A stretch of DNA of 64,000 nucleotides from SG8-30 sp963695085. GTDB lineage: Bacteria > Pseudomonadota > Gammaproteobacteria > Steroidobacterales > Steroidobacteraceae. Every line of letters begins with the position of its first letter. Positions within the stretch are counted from its first letter, which is position 1. The translations under genes and the position numbers were made by a program. Positions 38,233 through 46,445 of this stretch are shown here, piece by piece. The stretch spans positions 62,001 through 126,000 of the forward strand of contig CAVOFV010000006.1 of NCBI GenBank assembly GCA_963695085.1, given 5' to 3'. The notes beneath the pieces are model-generated. The model did no database searches. It saw only the letters and a program-made list of their open reading frames with translations, and was not told where the DNA came from.

Positions 38233-38871
38233 ATGAAGACCCTGCCCCGCATCGTCCTGCCATTGCTGGCCATTGCCGTGGGCGCGCTCGCGGGCATGTG
38301 GCTGGCCCGCGACCAGGCCGTCGAGCGCCCGCCACTCGAACGCGCCACGCTGTACCCGGCGGCCAGGTCGCTGCCCGACTTCGAACTGACCGACCAGCAC
38401 GGCCGCCCGTTCGGGCCGCGGCAGCTGGCCGGGCAGTGGACGCTGATGTTCTTCGGCTTTACGCACTGCCCCGACATCTGCCCGACGACGCTGGCAACCC
38501 TGGCCACCGCACGACGTGAACTGGCCGACCTGCCGCCCGCGCAGCAGCCGCAGGTGGTGCTCGTGTCGGTGGACCCCGAGCGCGACACGGTCGGGACGCT
38601 GGCGGATTACACGGCCTTCTTCGACCCTGCATTCCTGGGCGTCACCGGCGCGCCGCAGCAGGTGACGCGCCTGACCGACAGCGTCGGCGTCGCCGTCATG
38701 CCGGGTGCACCCGACGAGTACGGCAACTACACCGTGGACCACACGGCGGCCGTGTTCCTGTTGAGCCCGGCTGGCGCGATCGTGGCGGTCTTCAGCGCGC
38801 CGCACAGCCCGGACGGCATCACGCACGACTACCGAGTCATCCTCGCGCTGCTCGACGCAGGTGCCGCATGA
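38233..38871 (+). CDS. SCO1/SenC family copper chaperone
   Basis: SCO proteins deliver copper to the CuA site of cytochrome c oxidase and are membrane-tethered thioredoxin-fold proteins. The 212-residue protein has an N-terminal membrane anchor (about 8-25), the copper-binding Cys pair in THCPDICPTTL and the distal copper-ligand His in YTVDHTAAVFLL. It overlaps psd by 4 nt (ATGA). No oxidase genes lie in the window. Confidence 0.94.
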   Translation: MKTLPRIVLPLLAIAVGALAGMWLARDQAVERPPLERATLYPAARSLPDFELTDQHGRPFGPRQLAGQWTLMFFGFTHCPDICPTTLATLATARRELADLPPAQQPQVVLVSVDPERDTVGTLADYTAFFDPAFLGVTGAPQQVTRLTDSVGVAVMPGAPDEYGNYTVDHTAAVFLLSPAGAIVAVFSAPHSPDGITHDYRVILALLDAGAA

Positions 38872-39740
38872 GCGCCACACCAAGGACGGCCGGCGGCCGC
38901 CTGTTCGTGGGCCTGCAGCACCTGCTGCCGCAGCACCTGCTGTCGCGAGGCGTGCACGCCATCGCGCGCGCGCGCGCCAGGCCAGTCAAGAACCTGCTGA
39001 TCCGCGCATTCCTGCGGTCGTACGCCGTCAACCTGTCGGAAGCGGAGCACGCGGATCCGGCGGCCTACGAGTCGTTCAATGCGTTCTTCACGCGCGCGCT
39101 GAAGCCCGGTGCGCGCACCGTCGAAACGGCCGCCGACGCCGTGGCCTGCCCCGTGGACGGCGTGGTCAGCCAGGCCGGCCGCATCGCGCGCGACATGCTG
39201 CTGCAGGCCAAGGGCCTGCAGTACACGGCCGGCGACCTGCTCGACGACGAGTCGATGGCGCGCGAATTCGTCGGCGGCAGCTTCGCCACGCTGTACCTCG
39301 CGCCGTACCACTACCATCGCATCCACATGCCGCTGGCGGGCACGCTCAGTTCCGCGCGCCATGTGCCGGGCGACCTGTTCAGCGTCAACGCGGCGACCGC
39401 CGCCGGCGTGCCAGGCCTGTTCACGCGCAACGAGCGCATCGCACTGGTCTTCGACACCGTCGTCGGGCCGATGGCCGTCGTGCTGGTCGGCGCGCTGTTT
39501 GTCGGCAGCATGAGCCTGGCCTGGGCCGGCGAGGTGACCGCGGACCGGCCGCGGCAAGCCCGCGCGCTGCCCGTCAACGACCCGATCGTGGCGCTCGACC
39601 GGGGCGCGGAACTCGGCCGCTTCAACATGGGCTCCACCGTGATCCTGATGTTCCCGGCCAGGCATGCCCGCTTGACGGACGACCTGCGTCCCGGCATGGC
39701 GGTGCGCATGGGACAGCGCATCGCCCACATCACCACATGA
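38868..39740 (+). CDS. psd: Phosphatidylserine decarboxylase proenzyme
   Basis: Psd makes phosphatidylethanolamine at the inner membrane. The 290-residue protein has the FNAFFTRALKPGAR segment, CPVDGVVSQAG, YLAPYHYHRIHMPLAG and the self-cleavage site. The cleavage site reads MGST (Gly255-Ser256) instead of the common LGST; cleavage at the Ser would create the pyruvoyl group on the small alpha chain. Its start overlaps the SCO gene and its stop overlaps epmA. Confidence 0.96.
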   Translation: MSATPRTAGGRLFVGLQHLLPQHLLSRGVHAIARARARPVKNLLIRAFLRSYAVNLSEAEHADPAAYESFNAFFTRALKPGARTVETAADAVACPVDGVVSQAGRIARDMLLQAKGLQYTAGDLLDDESMAREFVGGSFATLYLAPYHYHRIHMPLAGTLSSARHVPGDLFSVNAATAAGVPGLFTRNERIALVFDTVVGPMAVVLVGALFVGSMSLAWAGEVTADRPRQARALPVNDPIVALDRGAELGRFNMGSTVILMFPARHARLTDDLRPGMAVRMGQRIAHITT

Positions 39741-40708
39741 CGGCCGCGGACTGGCGTCCGGCGGCCCGCCTCGAGTCGCTGCGGTCGCGCGCGGACATGC
39801 TGGCGCGCATCCGCGCACACTTCGGCGAACAGGGCGTGCTCGAGGTGCAGACCCCCGTCCTGTCGTCGGCCGCAATCGCCGACCCGCACATCGAGTCCGT
39901 GCCCGCGGAACTGGCCGGGTTCGGCACCGTGTTCCTGCACACATCACCCGAATACGCGATGAAGCGGCTGCTGGCCGCCGGATTCGGCGACTGCTACCAG
40001 GTCTGCCAGGTCTTCCGCGACGGCGAGCGCGGCCGGCAGCACAACCCGGAATTCACGCTGGTCGAGTGGTACCGCCTCGGCTTCACTGCAGCGCGCCTGA
40101 TGGACGACGTCGAGGCACTCCTGCGACGCGCACTCGAGGGCCTGCGCAGGCTCGCGCCTGCCGAGCGCCTGCCGTGGCGCGACGCGGTGCGCCAGCACGC
40201 CGGCGTCGACCCGCTGCAAGCCGGCGCGCCTGAACTGCGCGCCGCGCTGGCCCGCCACGACGTCGGGCCGCCGGACTCCGCCGCCGGCGACCGCGAGGCG
40301 CTGCTGGACCTGGTCGTCTCGGCCATCGTCGGGCCGCGGCTGGGCCGCGTCGGGCCCACCTTCATTTATGACTACCCGGCCGCGCAGGCGGCACTGGCGC
40401 GCATCCGGCCCGGCGACCCACCGCTGGCGGAACGGTTCGAGCTGTACCTGGACGGCGTGGAACTGGCCAATGGCTTCTGCGAACTGGCGGACGCCGCCGA
40501 GCAGCGGCGGCGCTTCGCGCAGGACCTCGCCGCGCGCGCCGCGCGCGGCCGGCCGCTGCGGCCGCTGGACGAGCGGCTGCTGGCCGCGCTCGCCCACGGC
40601 CTGCCAGACTGTGCGGGGGTGGCGCTCGGCTTCGACCGGCTGGTCATGACGGCGCTGGGGCTCGGCACGATCGACGAGGCAATGGCGTTCCCGGCGGAGC
40701 GCGCCTGA
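39737..40708 (+). CDS. epmA: Elongation factor P--(R)-beta-lysine ligase
   Basis: EpmA is a class II lysyl-tRNA-synthetase-like enzyme that attaches beta-lysine to EF-P Lys34. The 323-residue protein lacks the tRNA-binding OB domain and begins directly with the catalytic domain (ESLRSRADMLARIRAHF). It has the motif 2 region CYQVCQVFRDGERGRQHNPEFTLVEWYR and motif 3 CAGVALGFDRLVM. Start overlaps the psd stop (ATGA). Its substrate efp is only 0.6 kb away. EpmB, the lysine 2,3-aminomutase partner, is not in the window. Confidence 0.95.
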   Translation: MTAADWRPAARLESLRSRADMLARIRAHFGEQGVLEVQTPVLSSAAIADPHIESVPAELAGFGTVFLHTSPEYAMKRLLAAGFGDCYQVCQVFRDGERGRQHNPEFTLVEWYRLGFTAARLMDDVEALLRRALEGLRRLAPAERLPWRDAVRQHAGVDPLQAGAPELRAALARHDVGPPDSAAGDREALLDLVVSAIVGPRLGRVGPTFIYDYPAAQAALARIRPGDPPLAERFELYLDGVELANGFCELADAAEQRRRFAQDLAARAARGRPLRPLDERLLAALAHGLPDCAGVALGFDRLVMTALGLGTIDEAMAFPAERA

Positions 40709-40718
40709 GGCGGGCGGC

Positions 40719-41234
40719 ATGGCATTCACGGGCATCGGCAGGCAGCACGGCGACAAGCGGCAGGCGTACGAGACGATCGGCTCGCAACTTGGCGGCCTGC
40801 TGGCGGGCGAGCGGGACCCGTGGGCGAACGCGGCCAACGCCGCCGCGCTGCTGTTCACCGCCCTGCCGGACGTCAACTGGGCGGGCTTCTACTTCCTGCG
40901 CGGCGGTGAACTCGTGGTCGGGCCGTTCCAGGGCGCGCCCGCCTGTGTGCGGATCGCGCTCGGCAGCGGCGTGTGCGGTACGGCAGCCGCCTCGCGCGAG
41001 ACACTGGTCGTTGCGGACGTGCACGCGTTTCCGGGACACATCCCCTGCGACGCGGCGTCGAACTCGGAGATTGTCGTGCCCATCCTCGCCGGCAACAGGC
41101 TGGTCGGCGTGCTGGACGTGGACAGCCCCGTGCACGGCCGTTTCGACGCAGCGGATGCGCGGGGGCTGCAGCGGGTCGCCGCCGTGATCGCCGCGGGCTG
41201 CGACTGGGCGGTCGCCGGAATCGACGGCTACTGA
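40719..41234 (+). CDS. msrC: Free methionine-(R)-sulfoxide reductase (GAF domain, fRMsr)
   Basis: The enzyme reduces free methionine-R-sulfoxide with thioredoxin. The 171-residue single GAF domain protein keeps the family pattern NWAGFYFL, ACVRIALGSGVCGTAA and VHAFPGHIPCDAASNSEIVVPI. Its three functional cysteines are Cys76, Cys86 and Cys110. It begins 10 nt after epmA and is probably cotranscribed. It converges with efp. Confidence 0.93.
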   Translation: MAFTGIGRQHGDKRQAYETIGSQLGGLLAGERDPWANAANAAALLFTALPDVNWAGFYFLRGGELVVGPFQGAPACVRIALGSGVCGTAAASRETLVVADVHAFPGHIPCDAASNSEIVVPILAGNRLVGVLDVDSPVHGRFDAADARGLQRVAAVIAAGCDWAVAGIDGY

Positions 41235-41325
41235 CCGGCAGGAGCCAGGCGCCAGGAGCGGTCAGGCTCCCGGCATTGCGTGCCGGGTCTGGCCCGCGGG
41301 AGGGGGGCTGATCCCGCCATTCATT

Positions 41326-41892
41326 TCACTTGGCGCGCGCGATGTACTCGCCGCTACGCGTGTCGACCCGGATGACTTCGCCCGGGTTGACGAACAGCGG
41401 CACCTTGACGATCGCGCCCGATTCGAGCCTGGCTGTCTTGGTACCGCCCGTGACCGTGTCGCCCTTCATGCCCGGGTCGGTCTCCACGATCGCCAGCTCG
41501 ACGTGCGGCGGCGGCGTGACGGTCAGCGGCTGGCTGTTCCACAGCGTGACGATGCAGACCAGGCCTTCCTTGAGCCACTGCGCCGCGTCGCCGACCGTGG
41601 CCTTGCCGGCGGTGTACTGCTCGAAACTCTCCGGTTGCATGAAGTGCCAGAAATCGCCGTCGCAGTACAGGTACTGCATGTCCACGTCCAGCACGTCGGC
41701 CGCCTCGACCGAATCGCCGGACTTGAAGGTCTTCTCGATCGTGCGGCCGGTCTTCAGGTTGCGGATGCGCACGCGATTGAAAGCCTGGCCCTTGCCCGGC
41801 TTGACCATCTCGTTGTCGACGATCACGCACGGATCGCGGTCGATCAGGATCTTCAGTCCGGACTTGAACTCGTTGGTGTTGTAGCTGGCCAT
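41326..41892 (-). CDS. efp: Elongation factor P
   Basis: EF-P relieves ribosome stalling at polyproline stretches. The 188-residue protein has the three beta-barrel domains and Lys34 in the loop KPGKGQA, the type modified by EpmA. The ATG at 41892 follows GGAAG and gives the family N-terminus MASYNTNEFKSGLK; an in-frame upstream ATG at 41916 is rejected. It faces msrC convergently, and no U-rich terminator lies between them. The proteome of this window is rich in Pro/Ala linkers. Confidence 0.97.
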   Translation of the reverse strand: MASYNTNEFKSGLKILIDRDPCVIVDNEMVKPGKGQAFNRVRIRNLKTGRTIEKTFKSGDSVEAADVLDVDMQYLYCDGDFWHFMQPESFEQYTAGKATVGDAAQWLKEGLVCIVTLWNSQPLTVTPPPHVELAIVETDPGMKGDTVTGGTKTARLESGAIVKVPLFVNPGEVIRVDTRSGEYIARAK

Positions 41893-41954
41893 TGCTTCCG
41901 CCGTCGCGACCCGCATGCTGACGGGTCAGGGGTGCCGGTAAAAAAGAGCCGCGT

Positions 41955-41960
41955 ATCATA
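41955..41960 (-). promoter_or_regulatory. -10 box upstream of efp, inside a hairpin-like segment
   Basis: The minus strand has TATGAT (41955-41960), 62 nt before the efp ATG; no -35 match is seen. The box lies in the loop of a GCCGC/GCGGC stem followed by a TCTTTTTT run, which looks like a weak terminator. The remainder of the 221-bp gap to the next gene holds only the promoter of that gene. Confidence 0.4.
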
Positions 41961-42069
41961 GCGGCAAGCAGGGCTGCGGGCTACCCTGAGCGCCGGCAGC
42001 CAGCGGTGCGCCATGCGCTGACCGGCGCGGGTTCCAAGACTCCCGTCGCGTAATCGGCCCGCAGGCGGG

Positions 42070-42078
42070 TGCTAGAAT
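42070..42078 (+). promoter_or_regulatory. Extended -10 promoter of the FimX-like gene
   Basis: TGCTAGAAT at 42070-42078 is an extended -10 (TG-n-TAGAAT, 5 of 6 in the hexamer). Initiation near 42085 would give a leader of about 29 nt before the ATG at 42114. This argues against a GTG start at 42069, which would lie upstream of the transcript. Confidence 0.5.
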
Positions 42079-42113
42079 CGGGGCGCGCCCTGGATTCCCG
42101 CCTGCTGGAGACC

Positions 42114-44168
42114 ATGTTGAACCAGTCGTCTGCCGTGCCGATGATCGTGATGACCCGGCATCAGGATCATGTCGAGGCCATCAACAAGGCGCTGCGCAAC
42201 GCCGGGCACCCCGTCCACCTGAACTGGCTGCCGGATGCCGACGGACTTGGCGAAGCCTTGACCGAGACCGCCCCCGAGATGCTGCTGATATTTGCCGACG
42301 AGGGCATCATCGACATCGGCGCGGCCCTGGAATTCCGCGGCAGGTTTGCGGCCGAGGTGCCGGTGCTGCTGGTCCATGAGGCGGTGACCGAGGCGACGCT
42401 CGCGGCGGCGGTGGCGGGCGGCGCCCAGGACGCCGTGACGCTGGCCAACCTGGACCGGCTGCAACAGGTCGTCACCCGCGAGCTCAAGTCACATCGCCTG
42501 CAGCGTGCGCTGGCCGGCACGATGTCCACCGCGCGCGACTACCAGCGGCAACTCAAGGAATTCGTGCAGCAGGCAACCGACGCCATCATCACGGTGCAGG
42601 AAGGCATCGTCGTCGACGCCAACCGCTCCTGGCTCGACCTGTTCAGCATCGAGCAGCCCGACGCGATCGTCGGCACGCCGCTGATGGACCTGTTCGTTGG
42701 CGACTCGCACGCCGCCATGAAAGGCGCGCTGGTCGCCTGCCTCAAGGACCGCTGGCCGGGCGACGCATTGAAGGCGACGGCGGCGCTGCCCGGCGACGAG
42801 TCGCTGCCGCTCGACCTGCTGCTCGCCAAGGGTGAGTTCGAGGGCGAACCGTGCGTGCACTTCACCGTGTCCTCGGGCACCCGCGATCTCGTCGACATGG
42901 AGAAACGGCTGGCTGACGCCGTGCAGCGCGATCCCGGGACCGGATTCCTGTACCGCACGTTCTTCATCGAGCGCCTGGAAAAACGCCTCGCGCAGCCGCT
43001 GAAGGGCGGCGTACGCTGCCTCGCATACGTCGAGCCCGACCGTTACGAGTCGATTCTGTCGGACGTCGGCGTGCTGACCGGCGAGGACCTGCTGGTCGAG
43101 TTCGCTCAGCAACTGCGTGAGGTGCTGCAGCCCGAGGACCTGGCCGGCCGGTTCGCCGGCAACGGCTTCATGGTCCTGCTCGAGCGCGGCAACCTGGCGG
43201 ATGCCGAGGCCTGGGCGGAGCACGTCGTGCAGAAGGTCGCGCGGCACGTGTTCCAGGTGGGCAGCAAGTCCCTGACCACGACCTGCACGGTCGGCCTGGG
43301 GGCCGTGCCAGCCTCGCTGAGCGACCCGGACGCCCCGGCCACCGACGCCTACAACGCCAACCGGCGCGGCCGCGAGATCGGCGGCAATCGCGTGTACTCG
43401 CTCGAGCACACCGAGACCATGTTGAAGCTGAAGGTCGGCGACAAGCTGTGGGTCAAGCGCATCAAGTCGGCGCTCATGGAAAACCGCCTGCGCCTGGTGC
43501 AGCAGCCGATCGCGAGCCTGCAGGGCGAGGATCTCGGCATGTTCGACGTGCTGGTGCGCATGATCGACGAGAACGGACGGGAGGTGTTGCCGTCGGAGTT
43601 CATACCGGTCGCCGAGCGCAACGACCTCGTCAGGAACATCGACCGTTGGGTGATCGGCGCGTCCCTGCGGTTCTGCGCCGCGCGCAAGCCAGGCGGGCTG
43701 TTCGTGCGCCTGTCGCGCGACTCGCTCGCCGACCCGTCGCTGGCGACCTGGCTCGGCAACCAGCTCAGATCGGTCAATGTAGAGCCGCAGCGCATCGTGC
43801 TGCAGGTCCGCGAGGACGTCGCGGCCCAGCATGTCAAGGAGGTCGGCGGCCTGCAGCAGCAGCTGGCGACGATGAACTTCCGCTTCGCGATCGAGGGCTT
43901 CGGCAGCGGCCGCGACTCGCAGAGCCAGCTCGGCCTCTTCAAGCCGGACTTCGTGAAGATCCATGGCGCGCTGATGCAGGGCCTGACCACCGACCAGGAC
44001 AAGCAGAAGCGTGTCAAGGAACTGGTGGAACTGGCGCGCCATAGCGGCGCCATCACGATCGCCGAGCGCGTCGAGGATGCGAACACCATGGCCGTGCTGT
44101 GGCAGCTCGGCGTCGAGCACATCCAGGGTTACTTCGTCAACGCGCCCGAGGAAGTCGTGATGGGCTGA
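42114..44168 (+). CDS. FimX-like protein: receiver-like, PAS, degenerate GGDEF and degenerate EAL domains
   Basis: The 684-residue protein has an N-terminal receiver-like region (about 8-125), a PAS domain (about 145-260), a GGDEF-fold domain (about 270-430) and an EAL-fold domain (about 445-680). The GGDEF signature is replaced by AGNGF (348-352). The EAL motif is DVL (478-480), and the catalytic DDFG is EGFG (594-597), so neither cyclase nor phosphodiesterase activity is expected. Residues of the ligand pocket such as the QPI motif, Arg482 and QGYF are retained, as in Pseudomonas FimX, a c-di-GMP receptor for twitching motility. The start is ATG with GGAG just upstream. Confidence 0.9.
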   Translation: MLNQSSAVPMIVMTRHQDHVEAINKALRNAGHPVHLNWLPDADGLGEALTETAPEMLLIFADEGIIDIGAALEFRGRFAAEVPVLLVHEAVTEATLAAAVAGGAQDAVTLANLDRLQQVVTRELKSHRLQRALAGTMSTARDYQRQLKEFVQQATDAIITVQEGIVVDANRSWLDLFSIEQPDAIVGTPLMDLFVGDSHAAMKGALVACLKDRWPGDALKATAALPGDESLPLDLLLAKGEFEGEPCVHFTVSSGTRDLVDMEKRLADAVQRDPGTGFLYRTFFIERLEKRLAQPLKGGVRCLAYVEPDRYESILSDVGVLTGEDLLVEFAQQLREVLQPEDLAGRFAGNGFMVLLERGNLADAEAWAEHVVQKVARHVFQVGSKSLTTTCTVGLGAVPASLSDPDAPATDAYNANRRGREIGGNRVYSLEHTETMLKLKVGDKLWVKRIKSALMENRLRLVQQPIASLQGEDLGMFDVLVRMIDENGREVLPSEFIPVAERNDLVRNIDRWVIGASLRFCAARKPGGLFVRLSRDSLADPSLATWLGNQLRSVNVEPQRIVLQVREDVAAQHVKEVGGLQQQLATMNFRFAIEGFGSGRDSQSQLGLFKPDFVKIHGALMQGLTTDQDKQKRVKELVELARHSGAITIAERVEDANTMAVLWQLGVEHIQGYFVNAPEEVVMG

Positions 44169-44180
44169 GGCGGCGCGGCG

Positions 44181-46430
44181 TCAGCCCTCCGCGTCGATCC
44201 GCTCCACCTTGCGCCAGCCGCGCGGCAGCAACGCACCGCGCTGGCCGCGGCTGCCCCGGTAGCCGTCCAGGTCCTTCCAGGCGATGGTCATGCGCCGCTC
44301 GCCGCAGGTCACGGCCAGCTTGCCGTTTTCCGCCACGAGCGCCACGCAGACCATCAATTCCGTGCCGGCCCGTGCCTTCTTGCCTGGCACGCCGAAGAGC
44401 AGGTTGCCACGGCCCTTCTCCATCTCCGGCAGTTCCTCCAGCGGAAACGCCAGCAGGCGCCCCTCGCTGTTGACCGCGCATACCAGCGTCGGCGCGGCCG
44501 CCGGCACGGCGCAGGCCGGCAGCACCCGCGCGTTCCTGGGCAGGTTGAACACCGCCTTGCCCGCGCGGTTGCGCGCGTACAGGCATTCCAGCCGGGTGAT
44601 GAAGCCCTGGCCGCCGTCGCAGGCCAGCAGCCAGCGATCCGCCGGTTCGCCCACCAGCACCGCGACGAATTCCGCGCCGTCCGGCGGATCCAGCCGCCCG
44701 GACAACGGCTCGCCCTGGCCGCGCGCGCCGGGCAGGGTGTGCGCGGGCAGGCTGTACGACCTGCCCGTCGAATCGACGAACACCGCCTGCTGCGTGCTGC
44801 GGCCGCCACTCGCCGCCTGGAAGCCGTCGCCGGTCTTGTAGGCCAGCTGGCGCGGGTCGATATCGTGGCCCTTGGCGGCGCGCACCCAGCCGGCCGTCGA
44901 CAGGACCACCGTCACGGGTTCGCTCGCCACCAGTTCGGTCTCGTCGATGGCCTGGGCCGCCGCCCGCTCGACGATGCGCGTGCGCCGCGCGTCGCCGAAC
45001 TGCTGCGCGTCGCGCTCCAGCTCCGCGCGCACCAGTTCGCGCAGCCGCGCCTTGCTGCCGAGCCGGCGCTGCAAGCCGTCCCGTTCCGCCGCCAGCTCCG
45101 ACTGCTCGCCCTTGATCTTCATCTCCTCGAGCCTGGCCAGCTGCCTGAGCCGCGTCTCGAGGATCGCCTCGGCCTGCACCTCCGACAGCGAGAAGCGCGC
45201 GACCAGCGCCTGCTTCGGGTCGTCCTCGGTGCGCACGATGCGGATCACTTCGTCGAGGTTGAGGAAGGCGATCAGCAGGCCGTCCAGCACGTGCAGGCGC
45301 GCCGCCACCTTCTGCAGCCGCCACTCGAGGCGGCGGCGCACCGTGGCCGTGCGGAACTCGAGCCACTCCGCCAGCATCGGCTTGAGTCCCAGCACGCGCG
45401 GCCGCCCGTCGAGGCAGATGACATTCATGTTGACGCGATAGCTGCGCTCGAGGTCGGTGGTCGCGAACAGGTGGGCCATCAGCTGCGCTGCATCGACGCG
45501 GCTGGAACGCGGCGTGATCACCAGCCGTGTCGGATGCTCGTGGTCGCTCTCGTCCCTCAGGTCGTCGATCATCGGCAGCTTCCTGGCGCGCATCTGCCCG
45601 GCGATCTGCTCCAGGACCTTCGAGCCGGACACCTGGTAGGGCAGCGCCGTGACGACGATCTCGCCGTCCTCGATTTCGTACACGGCGCGCGCGCGGAACG
45701 AGCCGCTGCCGGTCTCGTACATGCCGCGCAGGTCGGCCGCCGGCGTCACGATCTCGGCGCCGGTCGGCAGGTCCGGTCCGCGTACGTGCCGGCACAGTTC
45801 GCGCACCGTCGCGTCCGGCTTGTCGAGCAGGTGCATGCAGGCGGCTGCGACCTCGCGCAGGTTGTGCGGCGGCACATCGGTGGCCATGCCGACGGCGATG
45901 CCCGAGGCGCCGTTCAGCAGCACGTTCGGCAGCCGTGCCGGCAGCAGCGCCGGCTCCTCGAGCGTGCCGTCGAAATTCGCCACCCAGTCCACCGTGCCCT
46001 GCGCGACCTCGGCCAGCAGCGCCTGCGCGTACGGCTGCAGCCGTGCTTCCGTGTAGCGCATCGCCGCGAAGGACTTCGGGTCGTCGGCCGATCCCCAGTT
46101 GCCGTGGCCGTCCACCAGCGGATAGCGGAACGAAAAATCCTGCGCCATGTGCACCATGGCCTCGTAGCAGGCCGAATCGCCGTGCGGGTGGAACTTGCCG
46201 ATCACGTCGCCGACTGTGCGGGCCGACTTCTTGTGCTTGTTCGGCACCGCCAGCGCGAGCTCGCTCATCGCATAGATGATGCGGCGCTGCACCGGCTTGA
46301 GCCCGTCGGCCAGCTGCGGCAGCGCGCGGTCGAGGATGACGTACATCGAGTAATCGAGGTACGCCTGCTCGGCGAACGACTTGAGGGGCCGCTGCTCGAC
46401 GCCCTCGAAGTTCAGTTCCTGTTCCTGCAT
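44181..46430 (-). CDS. parC: DNA topoisomerase IV subunit A
   Basis: ParC with ParE decatenates daughter chromosomes. The 749-residue protein has the catalytic Tyr126 in AAMRYTEARL and the quinolone-determining segment GKFHPHGDSACYEAM. Ser86 and Glu90 (E. coli Ser80 and Glu84) are both the unmutated residues. GyrA-like signatures of the C-terminal beta-pinwheel are degenerate, as normal for ParC. It starts 15 nt after parE ends, so the two are cotranscribed. It ends 12 nt from the convergent FimX-like gene. Confidence 0.97.
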   Translation of the reverse strand: MQEQELNFEGVEQRPLKSFAEQAYLDYSMYVILDRALPQLADGLKPVQRRIIYAMSELALAVPNKHKKSARTVGDVIGKFHPHGDSACYEAMVHMAQDFSFRYPLVDGHGNWGSADDPKSFAAMRYTEARLQPYAQALLAEVAQGTVDWVANFDGTLEEPALLPARLPNVLLNGASGIAVGMATDVPPHNLREVAAACMHLLDKPDATVRELCRHVRGPDLPTGAEIVTPAADLRGMYETGSGSFRARAVYEIEDGEIVVTALPYQVSGSKVLEQIAGQMRARKLPMIDDLRDESDHEHPTRLVITPRSSRVDAAQLMAHLFATTDLERSYRVNMNVICLDGRPRVLGLKPMLAEWLEFRTATVRRRLEWRLQKVAARLHVLDGLLIAFLNLDEVIRIVRTEDDPKQALVARFSLSEVQAEAILETRLRQLARLEEMKIKGEQSELAAERDGLQRRLGSKARLRELVRAELERDAQQFGDARRTRIVERAAAQAIDETELVASEPVTVVLSTAGWVRAAKGHDIDPRQLAYKTGDGFQAASGGRSTQQAVFVDSTGRSYSLPAHTLPGARGQGEPLSGRLDPPDGAEFVAVLVGEPADRWLLACDGGQGFITRLECLYARNRAGKAVFNLPRNARVLPACAVPAAAPTLVCAVNSEGRLLAFPLEELPEMEKGRGNLLFGVPGKKARAGTELMVCVALVAENGKLAVTCGERRMTIAWKDLDGYRGSRGQRGALLPRGWRKVERIDAEG

Positions 46431-46445
46431 CGTCTGACCCCTGCT

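Noticed and set aside
41269..41287. CCCGGCA/TGCCGGG hairpin between msrC and efp as terminator
   Set aside because: The stem is only 7 bp and has no U-tract on either strand; it is too weak to call.
42069..42113. GTG start for the FimX-like gene
   Set aside because: The codon overlaps the extended -10 box, so it would not be in the transcript; the ATG at 42114 has GGAG upstream.
44400..46430. Quinolone-resistance substitution in parC
   Set aside because: Ser86 and Glu90 correspond to the unmutated E. coli Ser80 and Glu84.
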